NCBI RefSeq assembly: GCF_025947225.1
Contig: NZ_CP110005.1
Coordinates: forward strand, 2,294,001-2,358,000
Length of the DNA stretch: 64,000 nt
Reading direction: 5' to 3'
Origin: Flavobacterium sp. N2270
GTDB taxonomy: Bacteria; Bacteroidota; Bacteroidia; Flavobacteriales; Flavobacteriaceae
The notes beneath the pieces are model-generated. The model saw only the letters and a list, made by a program, of their open reading frames with translations. It was not told the DNA's origin and did not search any database. Of this stretch, positions 43,809 through 50,655 are shown in pieces. Position 1 is the first letter of the stretch, and each line of letters starts with the position of its first letter. The position numbers and the translations under genes were made by a program.

Positions 43809-44471
43809 ATGAAAAGAAAGATTGAAATTTCAAAAGAAACAATTTTACCTATTATTGTTTTTGTTTTTAGTGTGTTCAATATATTAAGCAATCTAAATAA
43901 TATTTCACTTTCAATTCTATTATCAATAATTGGTATAATAAGCACAATTCTGTTTTTCAGACAAAATAATTTTTCAACTAAATTAATATACATTTGGTTG
44001 ATAGCACAAGTGATTATAATTGAACCAATATTTGATTTATCACAATCTAGTTTTACTCTTGCTTTCGCTTTAGGGCTTGGAAGCTACAGTCTTAAAATTA
44101 ATATCCTTCCGTTACTATTTTTAGGCTTAATTAAAGTGATTGAATCATCAAACCTAATTGGAAAAGAAATCAATTTATTAGAATTTAGACAAAATGCAAT
44201 TTCTGATTTTTTGCCAACTAAAGGTAAAATTTCTGAACGTATAGATTTTAATGAAAATAAAAATTGGCTACTTATTGAACTTGAAAATCAAATGGAATAT
44301 GAAGGAACGAAAATTGGTAAAGTTTTAATAAAAAACAAAGACGCAGAAAAATCTATCAAACTCAAAGAAAAAAATCAGATTGCGCCTTTAAGACTCGTTA
44401 CAGACGAATCTAAACTTGTAACAAAAGAACTTTCGGAATTCCCTTTCATTGATTGGATACGTTGCGAATAG
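43809..44471 (+). CDS. Membrane protein with cytosolic C-terminal domain (cassette C44)
   Basis: 220 aa. About four N-terminal helices (ILPIIVFVFSVFNIL, SILLSIIGIISTILFF, LIYIWLIAQVIIIE and a fourth) and a C-terminal soluble domain of about 100 residues (ENQMEYEGTKIGKVLIKNKD). No family recognised. Confidence 0.73.
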   Translation: MKRKIEISKETILPIIVFVFSVFNILSNLNNISLSILLSIIGIISTILFFRQNNFSTKLIYIWLIAQVIIIEPIFDLSQSSFTLAFALGLGSYSLKINILPLLFLGLIKVIESSNLIGKEINLLEFRQNAISDFLPTKGKISERIDFNENKNWLLIELENQMEYEGTKIGKVLIKNKDAEKSIKLKEKNQIAPLRLVTDESKLVTKELSEFPFIDWIRCE

Positions 44472-44485
44472 AAAAAACTACAGGT

Positions 44486-44616
44486 AACAGCAGTTAAATT
44501 TCATGGCTTTAGATAGTGTTTATCAGCCGAAAATAATGCGCTTATTTAAAGGTTTTTTCTATATTTGTGCTAGTCGTAGCTTAATTATCGCCACTGAAAT
44601 TTAGCTGCAACACGTT
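44486..44616 (+). repeat. attC-like site aC44 (family E)
   Basis: Joins C44 (ACAGGTAAC) to C45 (GTTAGCAGTG). Middle TCTATATTTGTG; -7-like box retained. Confidence 0.85.
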
Positions 44617-44654
44617 AGCAGTGATTTTGCCTCAGAAAAGAAAATTTTTAGTTA

Positions 44655-45053
44655 ATGAAAAAGACAATTAAAATACTAGCTTCTCTCCTATTCGTTCTTT
44701 TGATTTTCGGCTATTTGAACTTTTTCTCAAGCATTGTTTTTCCTTGGCAAAAAGCAGAAGCGATTAAAACGACATTAAATTGGGGCGGTTTAGCAGAACT
44801 GCCGAAAGAAGTAGAAAATCTTAGCGTTGAAAAATCAGGAAGTATGTTTACCCGAACTTTTACTATTGAATTTAAAGCTGATGAAAAGCAAATTGAAAAT
44901 TGGATTCTTAATAGTAAGAGACTTAAAAAAAGTAAACCAAAAATAAAAGGAGTAAACAAAACTTACGAAGTTTTTCCGGGCGAAAATGAATCACTTGGTG
45001 GAAAAGTAAGTGTTGAAAAAGAAAAGGTCACAATCCGAATGAGTTGGAGTTAA
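44655..45053 (+). CDS. Single-TM small protein (cassette C45)
   Basis: 132 aa. N-terminal membrane anchor (ILASLLFVLLIFGYLNFF), then a compact domain of about 95 residues (SGSMFTRTFTIEFKADEKQI). Periplasmic side likely. No family recognised. Confidence 0.7.
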   Translation: MKKTIKILASLLFVLLIFGYLNFFSSIVFPWQKAEAIKTTLNWGGLAELPKEVENLSVEKSGSMFTRTFTIEFKADEKQIENWILNSKRLKKSKPKIKGVNKTYEVFPGENESLGGKVSVEKEKVTIRMSWS

Positions 45054-45065
45054 AAAACCACTGCT

Positions 45066-45193
45066 AACAGCCGTTTGTAGCAATTGCTAGGCTTGGCTTG
45101 TGTTCGGAATTTTCTCCGAAAATTCTACGAGGAGTTTTGTACTTGTAAACTTTTGTTATAAATTTACGCAACTGCCACAAGCGGCAACACGTT
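45066..45193 (+). repeat. attC-like site aC45 (family C)
   Basis: Joins C45 (CACTGCTAAC) to C46 (GTTAGCCGT). Without the 30-bp insertion found in aC43 and aC46 on either side. Confidence 0.86.
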
Positions 45194-45239
45194 AGCCGTC
45201 AGTTTGGCGGAACACATAAAAAAGTAATCTAAATCGAAA

Positions 45240-45776
45240 ATGAAATCATTTTTTTTTCTGTTAATCTTATTTATAAACCAACTATCGTTTAGTCAGGATA
45301 AAGTTGCAGATAGTTGTGATTTAAAAAACAAAAATATTGAATGGAAAACTTCTTTTGAGAATGAAAAAACAATTGAACTGAAATTGAAAATGATTCGTGA
45401 AAAAATTATTTCTGACTCAATTTACACAGAATTTAAACCTAAAATAATTACAAGTCACAGTAGTTCATTATATTCTGAAACTGTTGATAGAAATGGAAAT
45501 AATTGTGGCGTGAAAATACTTTTTGCGTTGAATTACACAAAAAACAAATCTGTAATTTTAGATTTAAATAAAAATCCAGAATATATATTCATTCTAGAAA
45601 AACTAAATGAAATTAATGTTAATAAAATTTATCCAATTTTTGATAAAGGTGCAGAAGCATTATATGGCATTTATGGAAAATCGGGTGTTGTAATATTAAC
45701 ATCTAAAAATAGAAAATTTGCAAAAGAAATTAAAAAATTTATTAGAAATATAGAGCATAAAAAACCGAACGGCTAA
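45240..45776 (+). CDS. Secreted protein with TonB-plug-like C-terminus, second copy (cassette C46)
   Basis: 178 aa, identical to the C13 protein, with an identical leader from the GTTAGCC core. Separated from the first copy by 31.6 kb, so this is a recent cassette copy. The stop overlaps the AAC of aC46. Confidence 0.82.
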   Translation: MKSFFFLLILFINQLSFSQDKVADSCDLKNKNIEWKTSFENEKTIELKLKMIREKIISDSIYTEFKPKIITSHSSSLYSETVDRNGNNCGVKILFALNYTKNKSVILDLNKNPEYIFILEKLNEINVNKIYPIFDKGAEALYGIYGKSGVVILTSKNRKFAKEIKKFIRNIEHKKPNG

Positions 45777-45934
45777 CAGCAGTTAAAAGTAATGGCTAAG
45801 GCAAAGGCATACTTCCGAATTTTGCTTCGCCAGTTCGCACAAAGTGCTCGAGTCTCCGAAAATTCAAAAGTTTGCGTTATATTTGTTTTGGCTTGGTCTT
45901 GGTTCGTCGCCACTTCTTTTAGCTGCAACACGTT
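45775..45934 (+). repeat. attC-like site aC46 (family A, with 30-bp insertion)
   Basis: Same CTAAGGCAAAGGC variant as aC13, plus the 30-bp insertion at the inner hairpin tip. Joins C46 to C47 (GTTGGCGGTA). TATATTTG present. Confidence 0.86.
45824..45853 (+). repeat. 30-bp insertion in aC46
   Basis: Identical to the insertion at 43681-43710 but sitting in a family A site. The inner hairpin it splits is shared by families A and C. Confidence 0.8.
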
Positions 45935-45989
45935 GGCGGTAATTATTCGAAATCCTGCAAACCGAGAGTATTTAATTAATCGAAAACAT

Positions 45990-46694
45990 ATGAGATTTCT
46001 AACAATCATTTTAATAATAACACTTGTAAGTTGTAATAAGAATGTGCAGAAAAATGGGCGACTAGAAATTATCTCAGCATTTTGTAAATACGATAATCAA
46101 GTTCATCCTTCATCAGTGAAACTTAAACTATTCAAAAAAGGCAAATCTATTAGCGAAATAAAACTGAATGATAAAAATAAAGTTCCTGGAACAGCTAATT
46201 TTACTGTCTCAAATTTAGAATATGGCGATTATTACATTGAATATAAAACGATTTATAATCAAAAGAATGTTGTAGAATTTGAAATAAATCAGTCAGATTT
46301 AAAAAGCGTAGAACTATGCATGGATTATTTAGATTACAAATCAAATAAAAACATTCTTTTATTGGATGAGCTACAGAATGGTGAAGCATTAAATGTAGTT
46401 GTAAATGAAATGGCATGTTTCGGCGGCTGGAAAGACACAATGATAATTTCACGCAAAAGAAATCAATTAATTGTAGAGTATGGAGAAATGAAACATACGC
46501 TTACTCCATCACAAATAAAGTTATTGAGGGAATTTGAAATTGAACTTCGATGCAATCATAAACCCGGCTGTTCAAATATAGACACTTATTGGATTCATAA
46601 TCAGCAAACCCATGAAGAATGTGTCGTTACCGAAGAAAGTTGCGAATGGTATGGGTTTAAAAATTTAATAAAGTTATTAAAGTTAAAAAAATAA
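45990..46694 (+). CDS. Cys-rich lipoprotein (cassette C47)
   Basis: 234 aa from the ATG at 45990 (MRFLTIILIITLVSC, lipobox LVSC). The longer ORF from 45792 would read through aC46. Mature protein beta-rich with a Cys-rich C-terminus (LRCNHKPGCSNID, ECVVTEESCEWYG) that may form disulfides. Function unknown. Confidence 0.76.
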   Translation: MRFLTIILIITLVSCNKNVQKNGRLEIISAFCKYDNQVHPSSVKLKLFKKGKSISEIKLNDKNKVPGTANFTVSNLEYGDYYIEYKTIYNQKNVVEFEINQSDLKSVELCMDYLDYKSNKNILLLDELQNGEALNVVVNEMACFGGWKDTMIISRKRNQLIVEYGEMKHTLTPSQIKLLREFEIELRCNHKPGCSNIDTYWIHNQQTHEECVVTEESCEWYGFKNLIKLLKLKK

Positions 46695-46702
46695 CTACCG
46701 CC

Positions 46703-46827
46703 AACAGCCGTTTCTCGCAATTGCGAATTTTGTGGTAAGTTCACGTTCACGTTTCGCAAGAATTTTTATCTTTAACAGAAAATAATTCGTTCCGAACTTC
46801 GCAACTGACGAGAAGCGGCGGAACGTT
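46703..46827 (+). repeat. attC-like site aC47 (family G)
   Basis: Joins C47 (ACCGCCAAC) to C48 (GTTATGTGT). Arms GCCGTTTCTCGCAATTGC / GCAACTGACGAGAAGCGGC. TATCTTTA in the middle. Confidence 0.83.
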
Positions 46828-47161
46828 ATGTGTCAGTTGTAACCCCTTTTTTTCGAGATAATCGATGAATTACATGTTAAAAAAACTTTATGATTTACTG
46901 AGTTTTTCTGTAAATATTTAAATAACTTTATCTATGTTTGTCTTTGTAGTATAAATCTAATTTTAAAAACGGGTAAAAAAGGGGCTTACCACCCTAATTT
47001 GAACGGTCAGAAAAGATTAAATTCTGATTGGTAAAATGGAATTGGATAAAATTTTAGAAGGCTTATTATTTATATCCTCTTACGCTAAAATAGCCCACAA
47101 AAAACAGTCATACCTATTAATTGTTTGGATACAACGAAGTATGACTGCTATTAATTAATAA
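46828..47161 (+). promoter_or_regulatory. Leader region of cassette C48
   Basis: Over 300 bp without a gene, unlike the short leaders elsewhere. Contains TATGTTTG (a TAnnTTTG-type -7 element near 46934) and a perfect 9-bp inverted repeat CAGTCATAC / GTATGACTG (about 47105-47147) shortly before the first gene. The large cassette seems to bring its own promoter and possibly an attenuator. Confidence 0.45.
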
Positions 47162-47992
47162 ATTAATTTCAAATTTATTAAGAAAATTCTTTCAATCATA
47201 TTAATTATGACGATTCTCGGTGGCATAACAATTGCCTGTAATAATGATGATAATGCAGATTCTGCTAAAATCAGTAAAAAAAATGTATTAACAAGAATAA
47301 AGCAAGACATTGCTGCCCGTAAATTTTATCCCAACGTTAAAAAAAATTACGAGAACACTGTAAAGGATTATGAAAGCTTCTTAAATCAAAATGCTGATTT
47401 GATTAATTTTGAAAATCAAAATAGCGTAACTAATCGATATGGTATTTCGAAAGAAGATTACCAAAACGCTGTCATAGATTTTTATAGAGGTACATTTGAT
47501 GAAAATGAACTTCGTGCTCAATTTGCATTTCAAGATGAAATTACTCAAAAGTATGGAAGTGACTATGTAGGGATGCTTAATGGCCTTGTAACCGATAAAG
47601 TAATTCCAGCAGAACAAAGAGATGTCATGCTTGCATATGTTGATTATTACTATGCCACAGCAGAATTTCATGAGCTTGTTAATATTACAAGCATTTTCGC
47701 CCAGTACGTCAACGAATCAGATTTCACCGAATTTGAAAAAACAGGGATGTTGACCCTATTTGAAAATTTTAAAACGAACCGCAAATTATTTGATGAGACG
47801 GCACCATTTGATTTTCTTCAATTCATAAATAGTGCGCCTGTGGGTGCGAATGGAAAGCCGTCACTTGATACAGCATGTGGCGGAACTATGGTTGTCAATA
47901 TGCTTGCAGGCTCTTTGGGGGGACCTCTTGGATTTTTAGGAGGCTGTGCTACAGGGGTTTGGGGTTGCTATACTCTGGGATGTTTTGACTAA
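47162..47992 (+). CDS. Lipoprotein with Gly/Cys-rich hydrophobic C-terminus (cassette C48, first gene)
   Basis: The first ATG (47207) would leave only ten residues before the lipobox Cys (GITIAC). The signal-like coding (KFIKKILSIILIM) extends upstream to a possible ATT start at 47162, so the true start is uncertain. Body helical (about 200 residues). The last 40 residues are Gly-rich and hydrophobic with several Cys (GGPLGFLGGCATGVWGCYTL), reminiscent of bacteriocin-like or membrane-inserting tails. Function unknown. Confidence 0.65.
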   Translation: MNFKFIKKILSIILIMTILGGITIACNNDDNADSAKISKKNVLTRIKQDIAARKFYPNVKKNYENTVKDYESFLNQNADLINFENQNSVTNRYGISKEDYQNAVIDFYRGTFDENELRAQFAFQDEITQKYGSDYVGMLNGLVTDKVIPAEQRDVMLAYVDYYYATAEFHELVNITSIFAQYVNESDFTEFEKTGMLTLFENFKTNRKLFDETAPFDFLQFINSAPVGANGKPSLDTACGGTMVVNMLAGSLGGPLGFLGGCATGVWGCYTLGCFD

Positions 47993-48008
47993 TCCTTAAA
48001 TTTTATAT

Positions 48009-48491
48009 ATGAAATCATTGTTAATTATTTTCTTAAAAGGAATTGGAGCCATATCCGTACTATTTTTGGTATACAATTTCATATTATTCGGAGATTTTAC
48101 TGAAATAAATATTGTAAAATCAATAATTGTACCCGCATGTGTGATTACATGTTTATTATTACTGTTTCATTATGTATTAGCTTTGCGTTCTGGAGTAAAA
48201 AAGAATTTCTCTGTTCATCAACAAGCGATGTTACAGCAGGAATTCGAATTGTCAGAGGTAAAGAAAAAACTGTCAAAGGAGACAAAATGGAGGATAATTA
48301 ATGAAACTGAAAACACATTGGTTTTTAAGTCGGGAATGAGCACTATAAAGTCATTTGGTGAGATTGTTAAGGTTACAAAGATACAATCTCGATTGCATAT
48401 CGAGAGTAAACCTTCGTTCTTTGCTACACTTGTTGATTATGGAAGAAATTTTCAAAATGTTAAGAAGGTAACAACCATACTTTCTAATTAA
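48009..48491 (+). CDS. Two-TM membrane protein (cassette C48, second gene)
   Basis: 160 aa. Helices IGAISVLFLVYNFILFG and SIIVPACVITCLLLLFHYVL, then a cytosolic PH-like domain (TKWRIINETENTLVFKSGMS). It follows the lipoprotein by 16 nt and could be its immunity or partner protein. A terminator follows. Confidence 0.72.
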   Translation: MKSLLIIFLKGIGAISVLFLVYNFILFGDFTEINIVKSIIVPACVITCLLLLFHYVLALRSGVKKNFSVHQQAMLQQEFELSEVKKKLSKETKWRIINETENTLVFKSGMSTIKSFGEIVKVTKIQSRLHIESKPSFFATLVDYGRNFQNVKKVTTILSN

Positions 48492-48513
48492 AAGAATCCA
48501 ATTTAATTGAATG

Positions 48514-48541
48514 AGGGGACGATATTTTATCGTCCCTTTAT
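48514..48541 (+). terminator. Rho-independent terminator after 48491
   Basis: Stem GGGACGATA / TATCGTCCC with a 3-nt loop, followed by TTTA. One of few clear terminators within the array. Confidence 0.7.
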
Positions 48542-48651
48542 TCATTAAAAACTCCAGCGAATTATAATAAGGACTTGAAATCAGTCTGCGTGGCAAAATT
48601 GATTCCAATCATGAATCTGTAAATTAGCAATTCTAATAAAACAAAAAAAAG

Positions 48652-49065
48652 TTGGCGATGGAAGAAGACCTTGAGATTAGAGGACCAGAGGATATCACAC
48701 ATCATCTTGAAGAAAAAAATGTTCATTTGAATCATAGGATAAAAACAATCCTAGATTGGCTCAAAGAATATCTTAGTGTAATAATTATTATTCCAGTAGT
48801 TTTCGGTGGCTTGTGGCAGGTGCTAGAATTAATACAAAATCGACATTCCACAAGATACTTATCTAAATGCGTATGGTAAATTAAGCGACAATTATTTTTA
48901 AGTTACTGATGGAAGTAATGTTCGTAATAAAAGTGATGTTGAAACGATACTAAATAAAAATGGTCATCATATTTTCGTTGAGGACATCAAGTTTGAATAC
49001 ATAGATAAAATGGGAAAACTTGAAAAGCAGAAACGTGAAATTTGGAATTTGTCAGCAGAAAAGTG
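48652..49065 (+). pseudogene. Degraded single-TM protein gene (cassette C48)
   Basis: The open frame 48652-48879 (75 aa) has a helix LSVIIIIPVVFGGLWQVLEL and then loses homogeneity. Removing one A from the run at 48836-48839 continues as IDIPQDTYLNAYGKLSDNYF, then an in-frame TAA (48899-48901), then VTDGSNVRNKSDVETILNKN onward to the TGA at 49063. One frameshift and one nonsense change suggest a decaying gene of about 137 aa. Confidence 0.6.
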
Positions 49066-49153
49066 AGAAGTGGAAAATTGAAAAGCAGAAGCGTGAAAGT
49101 ACCTTGAAAAAATCTTAAAAATGGCAATTTCGTTTCATAACAACCGAACACAT

Positions 49154-49280
49154 AACAGCGGTTTGCATCAATGGCTTAATTTCGTGATTCTTTAGAAAAT
49201 ACTCTGATAACTCAAAGTTTGGTTTATATTTGCAATTGCTCGGTGACATCTAAGCCACTAAATGCAAGCCGCGGGACGTT
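49154..49280 (+). repeat. attC-like site aC48 (family I-like)
   Basis: Joins C48 (ACACATAAC, pairing with GTTATGTGT) to C49 (GTTAGCAGTA). Arms GCGGTTTGCATCAATGGC / GCCACTAAATGCAAGCCGC. TTTATATTTGC contains TATATTTG. Confidence 0.82.
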
Positions 49281-49307
49281 AGCAGTAACCTTCGAAAATA
49301 GAAGATA

Positions 49308-49763
49308 ATGATTAATGAGAATTTAGATTTTAGATTATTGAAAGTTAAAAACGGGAAACCTTTTTTTGCTATAATTAATCTTGAAATAATGAAAAATGAA
49401 AATCAAAATGAAATCATTGAAGAATATTGCGGAAAAGGTTGGACGAAGCAAGGTGACATAGAAAATATTCCTTTAAAAGGTTATGAAAATTGGAAGAAAG
49501 CTGTTAGGAATGGTTTGGAATTTGCATTTTCAAAAAGTAATGAAAAATGGAAAGTAAAAATTAAAAAAGTAGAAGGTAGAATTGCAACAGATACAAATCC
49601 AACAATTGTAGGTTTTGCAACAATTTTAGCTTTTTGCGAACAGACAAAACTGAAGCTAGATTTTGATTTAAAAAACGAAATTGAAAATTTTACGTTAAAA
49701 AGTTGGGAAAATAAAAACGACGAAAGAATTCCGAACTTCATAAATTTAGAGTACGAGAAATAA
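49308..49763 (+). CDS. Cytosolic hypothetical protein (cassette C49)
   Basis: 151 aa, no signal, starting MINENLDFRLLKV. Mixed alpha/beta with NWKKAVRNGLEFAF and ATDTNPTIVGFATILAFCEQ. Small size and single-gene cassette fit an orphan immunity-type protein, but no family is recognised. Confidence 0.7.
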   Translation: MINENLDFRLLKVKNGKPFFAIINLEIMKNENQNEIIEEYCGKGWTKQGDIENIPLKGYENWKKAVRNGLEFAFSKSNEKWKVKIKKVEGRIATDTNPTIVGFATILAFCEQTKLKLDFDLKNEIENFTLKSWENKNDERIPNFINLEYEK

Positions 49764-49774
49764 AGGCTACTGCT

Positions 49775-49904
49775 AACAGCAGTTAAAAGTAATGGCTTAG
49801 GCAAGGGCATACTTCCGAATTTTCTCCGAAAATTCAAAAGTTTGCGTTATATTTGTTTTGGCTTGGTTTTGGCTCGTCGCCACTTCTTTTAGCTGCAAAA
49901 CGTT
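49775..49904 (+). repeat. attC-like site aC49 (family A)
   Basis: Joins C49 (TACTGCTAAC) to C50 (GTTATAGGCA). TATATTTG present. Confidence 0.87.
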
Positions 49905-49965
49905 ATAGGCAATATTTTGCCAAAAAAAACGTTAATATTTATCTACCAATTAAAAACCAAAAATT

Positions 49966-50436
49966 ATGAAAAACTTAAAAAAAATTAAATTTAGTATTGT
50001 AATAGCAATGCTATTTATTTTGACAACATCGTCAATGTGTAGTAGCGATGATAACCCATCGTCATCTAATAACAACCCCGATGATGTTATTAATATTGTA
50101 AATAACGGAACTTGGAGAATAACATATTATTATGATACTGACCACGAAGAAACTACTAATTTTAATGGTTACAATTTTACTTTTGGAGCAAGTAACGTAC
50201 TAACTGCATCTAATGGAACAAATAACTATAGTGGAACTTGGTCTGTAACTGACAGTAATAGTAATGATGATAACATAAGTGATTTAGATTTTAATATTGC
50301 ATTTAGTTCACCTGCACAATTTGAAGAATTGACAGATGATTGGGAAATTATTGAAAAATCTACAACTGTAATAAAACTAAAAGATGTTAGTGGTGGGAAT
50401 GGCGGAACAGATTATTTGACATTTACGAAAAATTAA
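49966..50436 (+). CDS. Lipocalin-like lipoprotein (cassette C50, last)
   Basis: 156 aa. Signal IVIAMLFILTTSSMC (lipobox Cys about 25), Ser/Asn linker, then a lipocalin-like beta domain (NNGTWRITYYYDTDHEETTN ... LKDVSGGNGGTDYLTF) as in many Flavobacteriia lipocalin-family proteins. Last cassette of the array. Confidence 0.8.
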   Translation: MKNLKKIKFSIVIAMLFILTTSSMCSSDDNPSSSNNNPDDVINIVNNGTWRITYYYDTDHEETTNFNGYNFTFGASNVLTASNGTNNYSGTWSVTDSNSNDDNISDLDFNIAFSSPAQFEELTDDWEIIEKSTTVIKLKDVSGGNGGTDYLTFTKN

Positions 50437-50446
50437 TACTACGCAC

Positions 50447-50604
50447 AACAGCCGTTTGTAGCAATTGCTAGGCTTGGTGTGTGTTCGGAATTTTGCTTCG
50501 CCAGTTCGCACAAAGTGCTCGAGTCTCCGAAAATTCCACGAGGAGTTTTGTACTTGTAATCTTTTGTCTAAAATTTACGCAACCGCCACAAGTATCAAAA
50601 CGTT
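50447..50604 (+). repeat. Terminal attC-like site aC50 (family C, 30-bp insertion, degenerate end)
   Basis: Last site of the array. The left arm is intact, but the right end reads AGTATCAAAACGTT instead of AGCGGCAACACGTT, so the L'/UCS side is degraded. After GTT come A-runs and the terminator of the chromosomal helicase gene. Confidence 0.83.
50495..50524 (+). repeat. 30-bp insertion in aC50
   Basis: Third copy of the insertion beginning GCTTCGCCAG, at the same hairpin-tip position as in aC43 and aC46. Confidence 0.8.
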
Positions 50605-50618
50605 AAAAAAATACCATA

Positions 50619-50649
50619 AAAAAGGCTCTGCATTTACAGAGCCTTTTTT
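50619..50649 (-). terminator. Terminator at the array/chromosome boundary
   Basis: Stem AAAGGCTCTG / CAGAGCCTTT, loop of 6, T-run on the plus strand and A-run on the left, so it works in both directions. It ends the helicase gene transcribed leftward and also blocks transcription leaving the array. Confidence 0.8.
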
Positions 50650-50655
50650 AGTAAA

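Larger units (their letters stand above)
1..50604 (+). mobile_element. Integron-like gene-cassette array (distal part)
   Basis: 51 attC-like palindromes separate 50 complete cassettes and one partial one. Cassette ends are self-complementary over about 15 bp (GTT-N7-A at the start, C-N7-AAC at the end), as in integron cassettes whose attC is restored in the circular form. Genes run almost uniformly toward their own attC-like site. The array ends at a degenerate last site next to housekeeping genes. No integrase or attI is seen, so the platform should lie to the left of the window. Unlike classical attC sites (GTTRRRY/RYYYAAC), the core bases after GTT are free but cassette-specific. Another tyrosine recombinase or an unrelated single-strand mechanism remains possible. 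Confidence 0.85.

Noticed and set aside
1..50604. Regular repeats separated by unique DNA, as in a CRISPR array
   Set aside because: Repeats are 125-160 bp, palindromic and of several families; the unique parts are genes of 0.4-4 kb. No cas genes.
1..50604. Attc-like sites as MITEs or IS ends
   Set aside because: No target-site duplications, and the flanking bases are cassette-specific and complementary between both ends of a cassette, which transposon insertion does not explain.
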